NCBI GenBank assembly: GCA_002150815.3
Contig: NDFF03000180.1
Location: 1-64,000, forward strand
DNA length: 64,000 nucleotides
Source: Grammothele lineata
Taxonomy: Eukaryota > Basidiomycota > Agaricomycetes > Polyporales > Polyporaceae
Direction of reading: 5' to 3'
Both the position numbers and the translations under genes were made by a program. Below, piece by piece: positions 11,500 through 22,163 of this stretch. Under the pieces are notes generated by a model. The model had not been told where the DNA came from and made no database searches. It saw only the letters and a list, made by a program, of their open reading frames with translations. Numbering within the stretch: the stretch's first letter is position 1; every line of letters begins with the position of its first letter.

Positions 11500-13614
11500 A
11501 TGCTACACCTCTCATCCTTTCAGTCTTGGCCGTTGCTTGGGGCCATAGCCCTACTGGCTCTGCTGGCTGTGAGAGAAGCCAGACTTCGGAAAGCAAGAGT
11601 CCTACCGCCTGGTCCTTGGCCTCTCCCTTTAGTCGGGAATATTGTCGACTTTCCCCGAGGCCATCTTGGAAGCGGTCTAGCCCATCTCTCTGTGAAGTAT
11701 GGTTCGTCATCCTTGTCTTCGGCGGCGTAGATTCCATTCGGGCCCACTTACCTGAACCTCTAGGGGACGTCATGTATATGAACATGTTCGGGCAGTCGAT
11801 CATCGTTCTGGGATCGTATCAAGCTGCATCAGACTTGTTAGACAAGCGATCGTCCAACTACTCTGATCGACCTCGATCTGTTATGGGAGAGCTGTACGTC
11901 AAGGTTGCTTTGGGTCTCCAGTTTTACAATTAATGGACGTTGATACATAGAACGGGGATGGACGCTCTGCTGGCCATGAAGAGATACGGACAGCAATGGC
12001 GGGCTCTGCGGCGTGCTTTTCACCAAACGCTCAACTCTGAGATAGCCCCTCGGTACTTCCCAGTCCAAGTGCACAGCGCTCGCAGACTCTTGTTGTCTGT
12101 TCCGGACTCTCCAGATGACGTGATTGGGAAGATGAAATTGTGAGTACTCCTCTTGCGGTTTCACAGTTGACATAGATCAGTGCGGGCATAGCTGATAGGC
12201 GATCGGACCGATAGCGCGTTCGACGCATCGGTCCTTCAGACCATGTACGGCATCGAAATCCCCAGCTCTGACGACGAGTACCATCGCATGGCTAACCGCG
12301 CCGTCGAGGTTGGCGAGAGCGTTCTCACTCCCGGTCGCTGGCCCGTAGACGCCCTCCCATTTCTCCAGCACGTTCCCTCGTGGCTGCCTGGGGGCCGATT
12401 CAAGCGGTTTGCTGCAAAAGCTAAAGAAGACATCGGCGAGATCACCCGCGCGATGTTTGACAGGACTAAGGAGCACATTGTACGTCTACAGATCAGCTGG
12501 TTCACTCCACTCGCTCCCATGACTGATAAGGGGTGTTCAGCGCGCAGGAACAGGCCACGAGTCTGTCCTCTCCTCATTGTTGCAGAAGAGTGATAGGCTG
12601 GATGCCCACGGAACGTCAGAACTCGATCAGCTGTGCCGAGAGGCGGGGTTCACGGGATACGTGGGAGGAAAAGATACTGTGAGTGGTGGTTTCTATGTCA
12701 CGCTTCTCCTCCAGACTCTCTGACGATCAACAGACGAGTACGTCGTTACAAGCGTTCTTCCTCGCAATGGTCTTGTATCCGGAGGTGCAAAATAAGGCGC
12801 AAGCAGAGCTGGATGTGGTGGTTGGGTCTGATCGTCTCCCAGACTTCTCCGATCGCAACGCACTTCAATACATGAACGCCCTTGTGAAGGAGCTTCATCG
12901 GTGGCATGTAGTCATTCCACTCAGCGTACCTCATCTCTCCGTCGCAGACGACAAATACAGGGGATATCATATTCCCGCAGGTTCGCTTATCTGTCCGAAC
13001 GTCTGGTTTGTTATCCATCCAGTTCTTTGTGCCGCACTATGCTAATAGCGATTTACGCGCGCTAGGGAGATGTCTCGCGATAGCACGCGATACCCAGACC
13101 CGGACAAATTCATGCCCGAGCGGTTCCTTGACGCCTCAGGACAATTGGACCTGTCTGCAGGCGACCCGGAGGCTTTCGTATTCGGCTTCGGGCGGCGGTA
13201 TGTCCTTTTTCAGCGCACGTCTCTCTTCCTCCACGAGACGTTTATTGACCGTCGCGTACCTTCCTGAACGTCGACGCGCGCAGGATCTGCGCGGGGCGGC
13301 ACTTCGCAGACGCCTCTATCTTCATCCTGTGCGCCTCCGTTTTGCACGCATTCAGTGTGCGCGGCCCGCCCGGGGTGGAGATGGTCCATTCGGCGGGGTC
13401 GGGCGGCATTATTTCGTGAGTCTTCCGCACACGTTGTCAGCGCGGGTTTCACGGGCTGCAGCGAAGTGCCTAGACGCGTAGTAGCTGACACTTGATCGCA
13501 CCACCCGTTATGTCTCGCAGACATTCCGAAGCGTACGATTACGTTCTGGAGCCTCGTTCGCCTCGTGCAGAAGAGTTGATCAAGTCGTGGGCGTCCCGGA
13601 GTACGCAGGGATGA
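11500..13614 (+). CDS. Cytochrome P450 monooxygenase, paralogue 3
   Basis: Intact P450 of about 500 residues. The ATG at 11500 starts an anchor (WPLLGAIALLALLAV) and hinge LPPGPWPLPLVGNIV. Motifs in order: GDVMYMNMFGQ, KRSSNYSDRP, C-helix WRALRRAF, PSWLPGGRFKRF, I-helix GGKDTT, K-helix KELHRW (ExxR), PERFLDASGQ, and heme loop FGFGRR/ICAG. The Pro after the heme Cys in the paralogues is Ala here. Unlike paralogue 1 it lacks the intron just before the I-helix GG. The segment between the heme exon and the C-terminus is several residues shorter than in paralogue 1 (RGPPGVEMV). The last exon reads AYDYVLEPRSPRAEEL and stops at 13614. It faces the same way as its neighbours and has a clear TATA box. 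Confidence 0.93.
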
Positions 13615-14486
13615 TCCGAGTGTAAAGGGTAGGAACGTGGTCGATCAGATTGTAACGTATGTAAGTAGCGCTTATTACTGACACTAACCGCCGGAGAATC
13701 GATGTGTTATAAATATACTATCGTATTTTAAAGCGGAGTCTCAAAATGAAATTTGTGTTGGGCGCCTCGCACGGGCCCGGTGTTCGAATCACCACGACTG
13801 CACTTCCTGCGATACAAATCGACGACTTCTATCAATCACTCCAGTAGACTCAAGGTTCCATTAACTCACGCCCGTGCCTCGCTATCTGCGTCGTATGGTA
13901 TGTTGGGATCGTGTATGTCATGTGTAGTGGCTAACACAGTCATCTTTCAGGCTGCCAGCGCCCACTGATCATTATGATGCATATGAGAGACTTGAACGCG
14001 CTGCCAGCGGTGACCCAGAACATAATGAAGAGACTTTAAGTTAATGCGCGAGTTCGTAGTTCTAATGCAGTAGCTTTTCTTAGGCCGGGGACACCGTCCC
14101 TTTCCGAAGCGCATCCACATTGACAAACGTCCATGCAGGTACGCTTTTGACGTGAGGGCTTCTGCCCTAGTTCGGTGCGCTCAGTTTTAGTGCTGATAGA
14201 ATGTACTTAGTGCCATCTGCGTGATCCACAACTCCGAATACATCCCGTATCAACGTTTCGCTTCGATTCACTGCCCATTTTGCACCACGGAATGATCCAC
14301 CTTCCGAAACGGTTTCGAATCGAGGCGTATGTATATACGCCCCTCAACGTGGCATCTCCCCTCCTGCCGCAACCTCTCCGGCGGCTGTCCTCATAAACCT
14401 TTGATATTGAAATACAAAGGTACGAGTAGCATCATCCCACCACGAAGTAGTTGTACTCGACTGCTGACTGGCTCTACGCCTCAGCA
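13615..14486. other. Intergenic, P450 3 to P450 4
   Basis: About 870 bases. Near 13770-13785 a stretch resembles a tRNA T-arm (GGTGTTCGAATCACC), but no D-arm, anticodon arm or pairing acceptor is found upstream, so I do not call a tRNA. A TATA-like CATAAA at about 14392 lies 95 bases before the next ATG. Confidence 0.4.
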
Positions 14487-16516
14487 ATGTGGCCTTGGAT
14501 TGCTCTCAGTGTAGTCCTGGCGCTGCTCTTCGTTCGAACATTCCAGGCTCGAAAAGTAGCCCAGCGTCTCCCTCCAGGCCCTCTGGGCCTTCCACTCCTC
14601 GGCAACGTCCTCGACATGCCGCGAAAACACCTAGGGCGTGAGTTCGCGCAACTGTCTTCCAAGTACGGTACGCGCTATATCCGCCTTGTTCATCGTACCA
14701 TGTGGACAATAATACTACTGTAGGAGACGTCATGCACCTGCAAGTACTCGGTCAACCACTGATCATTCTGGGCTCCTATGAGGCCGCGCGTGAATTGCTT
14801 GACAAGCGCTCTGTCAATTACTCCAATCGCCCTAGATCAATTATGGCACAACTGTACGTCATATCCGTGGCAGCGATACTTTGCGGCGTTGACGTGTTTT
14901 ACAGAACTGGTTTGGACTGCATGACAGTCCTACATAACTACGGTTCTGCGTGGCGAAAACATCGGCGCGCGTTTGGCAAGGCGTTCAGTACAGAGAACGC
15001 GTCGTTATATGACGATCAGCACTTAGAAGCCGCCCACCGTTTTGTCGAAGATCTCATCGCGTCTCCCACGCGCGTAGGCGAAAAGATTAAGTTGTAAGCA
15101 TTTTACTGCTTCTTTCCTAAGCTTCACCTGACTTAACAGTTTAACGGCACAGCTCGTTCACTGCACACGTGATAGGGGTCACGTACGGCATTGTCCTCGA
15201 CGAGCATTATTATAAGATGGTCGGGCACGTCCTCGATGTCAGTGAAAAGATTTTGACGCCTGGACGATACGCGGTCGAAGCACTTCCCTTCCTCCGACAC
15301 GTGCCGTCATGGGTTCCTGGCATCGGGTTCAAGCGCTTCGCGGCAGAGGCGAGGAAAGATGTGACGACTGTCATCGATACCTTATTCGGCACGGCGCGAG
15401 ATAAGGTGGTTTTGATTGTCATCAATGTGTATGCGAAGTCACCGCTGATCATGCGCCATTGTGGGTAGCGATCCGAAGATGAACATATATCTATCGTCGC
15501 GCGGCTGATGGACGATCCGCGCGCACTCGGTGTTGCTGACGATGCCGAGCTGGAGCGCATTCTGAAGGGAATGGCAATCACTACCTATCTAGGTGCGCAA
15601 TTCTCGCTGTTGTCTGGTCTTTGTGATGACGCTGATTGCGAGTTTCGTCTCCGGTAGGAGGGATTGACACTGTGCGTATTCAGCATGAACGTCATTTTCG
15701 TGTGCAACTCTTATCTGGCATTGTCAGACGGATGCGGCGCTTCAAGCATTCTTCTTAGCTATGGCAATGTATCCCTCTGCTCAGCGAAAGGCGCAGGTTG
15801 AACTCGATGCGGTCGTCGGACCGGGGCGCCTACCTGACTTTTCTGATCGAGCAGCGTTGCCATACATGAGCGCACTCTTGCGGGAGGTGCTCCGCTGGCA
15901 CGTCGTGACACCTATCGGAGTTCCCCATTGCACAGCCGCTGACGATGAGTACAACGGACACTTCATCCCTGCTGGTTCCATAGTCTCACCAAATCTCTGG
16001 TGTGTCGCCTATCTCATGCGTATGGTGTTTGGCGTTAACCTCGTGCGGGCGATATAGGGCGATGTCGCGAAATCCAGACCTATATCCTGACCCCGAGAGC
16101 TTCATCCCCGAGAGGTTTCTAGACACCCAGGGAAGGCTGAATCTTTCGTCTGGAGATCCGGCCGATTTTGTGTATGGTTTCGGGCGGAGGTATGGAGCTT
16201 AAACCTTTCCTCAACTATCCCGTGCTCAAATCATGACGACTTCCTGACGTCCCAGAATATGCCCCGGACGTCAGTTTGCCGAATCCTCTATGTTCATCCA
16301 CTGTGCCTCTGTACTTTACACTTTCATCATCCGCCCACCCGTTGATGAAGAAGGGCGTCCGATAAAGATTGAATACCGCGCAGCATCGAATAGCGCCATC
16401 TCGTACGTATACCTTCCATTCAGTCTAATGGTCTGCGCTGACCCATTCTCGGAAGTCACCCGGTGGTATACGACTACGTCATCGAACGTCGTTCAAGGCC
16501 GAAGGCGCTGTCGTGA
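14487..16516 (+). CDS. Cytochrome P450 monooxygenase, paralogue 4
   Basis: Intact P450 of about 510 residues. I chose the ATG at 14487 (MWPWIALSVVLALLFV) because it starts the anchor directly; the frame is open a little further upstream but without an ATG. Landmarks: LPPGPLGLPLLGN, GDVMHLQVLGQ, KRSVNYSNRP, C-helix WRKHRR, PSWVPGIGFKRF, I-helix GGIDTT over three exons, K-helix REVLRW (ExxR), PERFLDTQGR, heme loop YGFGRR/ICPG split by an intron, and a final YDYVIERRS. The canonical heme-loop Phe is Tyr. The stop is at 16516. All introns use GT-AG and match the positions in paralogue 1. Confidence 0.93.
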
Positions 16517-17307
16517 CTACCAGTGTATTAGCCATAAATTCGGAATTTGATGCTATTCCAGCGTGTTGGCCAAATATCGGCGCAACGACGCGGCTTGATT
16601 GACAGTTGAAAGCGCTGGGTTGATGGGATTTGAGCTCCGCCCAGCGGACGTTCGCGATGTTCAAACGGCGGTTTCTCCCGATCAACGCGGCGCCTTGACG
16701 AGCGAACACCACCTTCTGGCCTCAAACCCAAAGACGCCGCCACGTAGTCTACGACACTTCCCTTCCACAGTCATGCTTGAAGCTCGCGACGTGAAGATGA
16801 TATGAAAGGCGTCAGGCGTACCGAGGTACGCCTTGACCCGTATCCCTCGTTTCACCCGTCTTCTCGCTGACGTTGTGGTACATCGCCGATCTTTCTGCTC
16901 CCCGCTTGCCGCCCACGTGGATCGGCCTTTGCAGCGAATTTTCCCTCGGACACATAACAGCGGGCCTCGGTGTATCTCTTGTGACGGGATGGAGGCCTCG
17001 CTTCGCGTACGGGCGGTGATGGTGGAGGTCTTCAAGAGCCGATCTCGCCTTCTCCCCTCCACCTTCTCCCCCTTGTCCCAAACCCACGCCTCTGGGACCC
17101 CTGACGCCGCTTGTGCGAGGTTAGCCAAAAGCTCTAAAGCTACTATATGGAGATCAGCTCACGACTCACATCCTCTAGACCAGAAGTCCTATTTCCGTCC
17201 CACACGGCGTGGTTTCCCTCGGTGCCACCGCGTCGCGTACCCTCGACTATTTTATGCCGATGAACGCGATGGTCTCAGCTGATGCACGAGCGTACCTCAA
17301 CGTCTCT
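16517..17307. other. Intergenic, P450 4 to P450 5
   Basis: About 790 bases with no supported gene. It contains CGGTGCCACCG at 17220-17230, a perfect 11-base palindrome with CGG-N5-CCG geometry, a spacing known for zinc-cluster regulators. Confidence 0.4.
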
Positions 17308-17315
17308 TATAAAAG
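17308..17315 (+). promoter_or_regulatory. TATA box of P450 5
   Basis: TATAAAAG lies 71 bases upstream of the ATG at 17386. Sequence and distance fit a fungal core promoter. Confidence 0.6.
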
Positions 17316-17385
17316 GACGTCTGCTGTTTCGTGTTGCGCATTCCCCAACCGTCGACTGGCGTACGATCCCGACACCGCTGCGCAG

Positions 17386-19455
17386 ATGCCTGTCTCATGG
17401 GGTTTAATCGCTCTCGTTCTCTTCATATCGTCCGTTTTGACAGCGCATACCAGAAGGAAGAGCGTTCGCCTCCCCCCAGGACCAAAACCGCTGCCTCTGA
17501 TCGGGAATGCTTTGGACTTACCTAGAAGACACTCCGGTAGGGAGCTCCTAGAGCTCTCACGCCAGTATGGTACGCCTTCATTTGGGTATGCATTTCTCGT
17601 GTCTGAATGCTTTCTATGTAGGGGACGTTGTTCATCTCAGCGTACTCGGGCAGTCCATTGTCGTGCTGTCCACCGAGCAGGTCATGCGCAAGCTCCTCGA
17701 AAAGCGAGCGACCAACTACTCTGACCGTCCTGCCGCGGCTATGGCCAAGCTGTACGTTCCTATGTGCATGCACTAGTACATCCACTTATGTCTATGGAAG
17801 AACTGGACTGGACTGTATGTTTGTCCTCAAGAACTACGGGGAAGAGTGGAGAAGGGGACGGCGCGCATTTCATCAGTCGTTCGGGCCTGAGCGCGTACCG
17901 CACCACTATCCAGTTCAAGTTGAAACGACTCGACGTTTCCTGCGCAGTCTTGCGGAAGGGAAGACCGAAATCGCCGTGCTGATGAAATTGTACGCATCCC
18001 CGTTCGTCCGCTAGTACTGTCAACTTGAACATGAATTGACGACACAAAACAGCGCGATATCCTCCCTTATCGTCCGTCTTATTTACGGAATTGAACTTCA
18101 GGAAGAGAGCGACGAATATTTCAAGATGGTCGAGCGCATTACCGATGTCGCAGAAGATATCGCTGTTCCGGGACGCTACGCCGTTGAGGCGTTTCCGACT
18201 TTACAGTTCCTGCCGTCGTGGTTACCCGGCATGCACTTCAAGCAGTACGCTGAAAACGCCAAGCGCGAGATATCCGGCATCGTCTCTAGCCTACTGGAGA
18301 AGACTAAGGACGACATTGTGAGTTTTTACGGACCACAACATCATTCGACATGAGAAGTATCGACATGAATGACCCTCGTCGCTTAGAGTTCCGGCGGTGC
18401 ACGAGGGTCCACTGCTGCCCGCATTTTAGACGGTGCCGACGCAGTCAACAATCATGACCAGGTTTCTGTGGACGAGTTCGCCAAAGGCGTAACCTCTACG
18501 ACGTTGATCGGTACGCTATTAACTACATGCTTCGCTATGGCCGAACTCAATTAACGCAATAGCTTCACAGGTGGAGTGGATACCGTGAGGACGCCCTTGC
18601 ATAGTTGGACTTTTCCTCAGTCTCATACTTATTTCTTCAGACCAACGTCGCGTTGCGCGCTTTCTTCCTTGCGATGGCATCTTACCCAGACGTACAGCGG
18701 AGAGCGCAAGCAGAACTTGACGCGACTGTTGGGCCCAATCGCCTACCAGACTTCGCAGACCGTGCCGCATTGCCCTACATAGACGCGCTCATCTATGAGA
18801 TTCTCCGATGGCATCCGGTACTCATGCTTGGAGTTCCTCGCTGCACTGTTGCCGACGACGAGTGCGACGGGTACTTCATCCCTCGCGGGTCTATCGTTCT
18901 GGCCAACGTGTGGTGAGTCTTTCACAATAGCCTTCCGCGCGGACTGTTTTGAACCTCTCGTATAATTTCAGGGGCATCTCACGCGATCCATAAATTTATC
19001 CCGAACCAGAGACGTTTATTCCAGAGCGATACCTGGATAACAACGGCAACCTCGATCTCTCTCTCGGAAACCCTGCAGATTGGGTATTCGGATTCGGCCG
19101 GAGGTGAGCAATGACTTTGGTCCCTAGTTACAAATGCATCGAATTAGCTGACCGTACGGCCACTAGGATCTGCCCGGGGCGAGAGTTTGCAGAGGCGTCT
19201 CTATTCATTCTCTGCGCATCCATCCTGCACACGTTCGATATCCGCGCCCCTGTCGACGTAGACGGGGTACCGGTCCAACTTGAGCACGACATGTCCACTA
19301 CCAACACGGTCTCGTGAGTGCCTGGCAGCGTGTTTTCAATCAGCTTGTCGGAAGTCCTCCCTAACTACGTGCCTCTCCACAGCCATGTGCCCATGCACAA
19401 CTACATCGTCAAACCCCGCTCGTTGCAAGCAGAGCAAATCATTAAGGAGGCGTGA
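17386..19455 (+). pseudogene. Cytochrome P450 paralogue 5, in-frame stop
   Basis: Same architecture as the other P450s: ATG at 17386, anchor (LIALVLFISSVLTAH), LPPGPKPLPLIGN, GDVVHLSVLGQS, C-helix WRRGRRAFHQSF, PSWLPGMHFKQ, I-helix GGVDTT, K-helix YEILRW (ExxR), PERYLDNNGN, heme loop FGFGRR/ICPGREFA and C-terminus VKPRSLQAEQ, ending at 19455. The exon before the heme loop reads ISRDP, stop, IYPEPETFIPERY. The TAA is at 18991-18993, exactly where paralogues have a variable residue between RDP/RNP and YP. No other disruption is visible and every splice site is intact, so inactivation looks recent, or this allele or assembly has a base error. The truncated product would lack the heme-binding cysteine and be inactive. 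Confidence 0.82.
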
Positions 19456-20099
19456 CCATATCCACGACCGCAGTCATGTTATCGTACTATACCCCGAAGA
19501 TCTCTTCCACCCTGATATGAAAGCCGTCGTTTCTATTTCCTTTGGCGACGACTATGTACCATTACATTCGCTCATCCGGCAGATCTCCGAGTCGACTAAC
19601 GGGCGGAGAAGCGACGAAATATATCGCGTACGAAGTTCAACCGTGAAGGACGTATGTAGGCTGCGTGCCAACGATCGTTTAACCGGGGCCAATACACTCC
19701 GTGTACATAGAAATGGACGAAAAAACTGCTGACGAGAACTGGATGACGTCCCCCTTTAACCAGGACTCCAGCAGCTCGGAGGCGCTTCCGAACCGAGCCC
19801 TGGGCGGCTCATTATCCCATCGAATGTTCTTGGTCTTATAGGCTGAGGAGGCTCATTTCAGGAACAGCTCATAGATTTATACAACTCCAACCATTCGGTT
19901 GGTATTACAAACGAATCTCGACCGTGTTTCCCCAACACAACCCATAATGAAGATGATCAAATTCCTGAACCTTCGCCCGACTATAATACTATTCCTTGAA
20001 CAGCTTCGGCGGCGTTCTTCGCAAGCTGTGCAAAGACTCAAGTCAGCCACAACCCATCAAGAGATTGAATAGCGTAGCACACACCTGGTTCCCCAGCTC
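19456..20099. other. Intergenic, convergent
   Basis: About 640 bases between the 3' ends of P450 5 and of the secreted-protein gene. Nothing is recognised. Confidence 0.4.
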
Positions 20100-20591
20100 T
20101 TACTCGATGATCGCGAAGTCCGTGAACGGGCCGCCGTTGACGTTGAAGCATTCGTTGACGACCGGGATCTGCGCGAACGACGCGCACCCGGGCGGGCCGA
20201 CGAGCACGCCGAACGGCAGGCCCTCGTTGCTCGGCTGGCTGATGGCCACGCTCTCGAATGCAATCGTGGAGAGGCACTCGTCAACCGGGAGCGTGCTCAG
20301 GTCGAAACTGAAGCAGCTCGCGCAGTTCACGGACGAGCACAGCAGGAGCGTGGCGGGGAACGTCTGCTGCGCCGCGTCGCTGTGCAGGCCCGGGAAGGCG
20401 ACCGCGGGCGAGGTGAGCGCGGTGTGGGTGGTGGGTGCGCCGGCGGCGGCGAGCTCGTGGATCGGGAAGGACGCGGCAGTCGTGACCGAAGCGGCGTCGG
20501 GCTTGGCCGCGGCGCCGATGACGTTGATGCGAGCACCGTGGGCGATCTGAACGAAGGCGACGAGCGCGGCGGTGGCGATGGCGAAAAACAT
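20100..20591 (-). CDS. Small secreted protein, family member 1
   Basis: Single-exon gene of 163 residues. The N-terminus MFFAIATAALVAFVQIAHG is a clear signal peptide. The mature part has a variable Ala/Thr-rich stretch, then a conserved core: QQTFPATLLLCSSVNCASC, FDLSTLPVDEC, SNEGLPFGVLVG and AQIPVVNECFN, with six or so cysteines likely forming disulphides. The same core recurs in the genes at 32441 and 33975, so this is a family of at least three in the window. I do not recognise a characterised domain. Secretion and small size make a cell-wall, apoplastic or effector-like role possible but unproven. A TATA box lies 80 bases upstream. Confidence 0.85.
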   Translation of the reverse strand: MFFAIATAALVAFVQIAHGARINVIGAAAKPDAASVTTAASFPIHELAAAGAPTTHTALTSPAVAFPGLHSDAAQQTFPATLLLCSSVNCASCFSFDLSTLPVDECLSTIAFESVAISQPSNEGLPFGVLVGPPGCASFAQIPVVNECFNVNGGPFTDFAIIE

Positions 20592-20672
20592 GGTTGGGTG
20601 TGGTGGTGCTTCGACTGTGTCTGAGGCGAGAGGCGATTGCTTCCTGGTTTTCGTTGCTGCTCGTAGAGGGTC

Positions 20673-20678
20673 TTTATA
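20673..20678 (-). promoter_or_regulatory. TATA box of secreted-protein gene 1
   Basis: TATAAA on the - strand, 81 bases before the ATG at 20591. Confidence 0.5.
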
Positions 20679-22163
20679 CCTGCGTTGCGCGTTAGGTTCT
20701 CTGAATGCGGTACGCTCTCGGAGGACCAGGTGGCCGCTTTGATCTGTTTTTCCGAGTCAAGCTGTCGATGGAAGACATCTTTAGTTCGTACGAGACCGCA
20801 AAACAAGATAGCTCGCGGGACGGACCTGGTCCAGGTGGTGCTAACGCCATGTACTGAGCGCGAAGGCAGCGATGAGATCGAACAGAGAGCATCCGTGAGA
20901 AGCAGTGGATTGTCGTCCTGCCAAGAACTAGATCTTGGACGGTGCGCCATCTAGTCGGTCATTCAGTGCTCAGGGAATGAACACCCGGGGGTACGCGAGC
21001 GTTCGCAGCATGTTGAGCATTGAGCTGTCCACGTGGGAGCGCGCTAGTCCTACTCGTCGAAGAAATATAACCCGACGTCAACGGCGAACACCTCAAAGTT
21101 CAATCGTCGGAAGCCGTACCTGTGAAGTTCCTTTGGGTTGTGAGCGCGCACGTTTGTCGGAATATGGTTCTTGCTCTGGTATGTCTTTATCGCAGAGAGC
21201 AGAACGTGGGGAAGCTCGCATATTCATCCAGTCGATCACAACATACCACGGAACCGCCAGGTGACCTACAACAAGGAGACAGCAGCACGGCGTATTGTTC
21301 AGCGTCCGCGCATATCGAAGCTCTCAAACTCTACTTCTTCGAGTCACATCAGCTACTGAATGAGGCTGCGGATTTTACGGCTAATGGCCCGTCAACTATG
21401 TGCCACAGATCAACAGTGTGTGGTTCCGCTCTGCTCACCTGTTTTGTCTGTCCCCACATTTTATGATGGAGAGATCAGAGTTCAAACAGCGCTATCTGCA
21501 TGGTTATTCACAACCCACCCCACTCCGCCGATATTATATAGCTGACTCAGCCGGATGCCACCGCTCGATGTTTAGCAGTCGGCCCTCGTCTGTTGACAGA
21601 TCGCCGCTCCTTCGCAGACGCGGAGGAAGCGGCGATAGATATGTCTTGGCACGGCTGAACGTGAGTGCTAAATGGCCGGCGAGGACAGCGTAAAAATAGC
21701 CCTCGTAGCTTTTGAAGCTTGATATATGCGTGCCTGGCTGGAAGTCAGCATAGTATAACAGTGTAAAGCGCCGATATTTGAGGCTTTTGGGGCAATGGGA
21801 TACGATTTAATGCGCCACATATACGGAGCCTGTGCTGGTATAGGTTTAGTTTTCGGCTTGTAGTGAAGACATAAACTCACCGGTCGACTGAAACAGGCTG
21901 AACTCGTCCACGAACAACGGGATCTACACCGAAAGCTGATTCGCGCATCTGTTAGAGTACCGGCCCGTCTGCTACCGGAACCAGTGCGGCCCTTCACGTA
22001 TTGTCCCGTAGGTACTGCCAACCATCCAAGGACGCGCCGCGATCCGCCCAACCGAGTCTCCCTACACTGGGTACCCGCTCAGTCCAGACACACCTAGAGC
22101 TCGCAGACGAAGAAGCAATGAATTCGTATTGCCTGTCTCTGTCTCAGGGACCACTCTCAACCT
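20679..22163. other. Intergenic, about 1.5 kb
   Basis: No ORF has family character and no structural RNA is seen. It includes the upstream region of the secreted-protein gene and the 3' flank of the dihydroorotate dehydrogenase gene. Confidence 0.4.

Noticed and set aside
13755..13800. tRNA-like T-arm (GGTGTTCGAATCACC)
   Set aside because: No matching D-arm, anticodon arm or complementary acceptor strand is found upstream; treated as chance or an old fragment.
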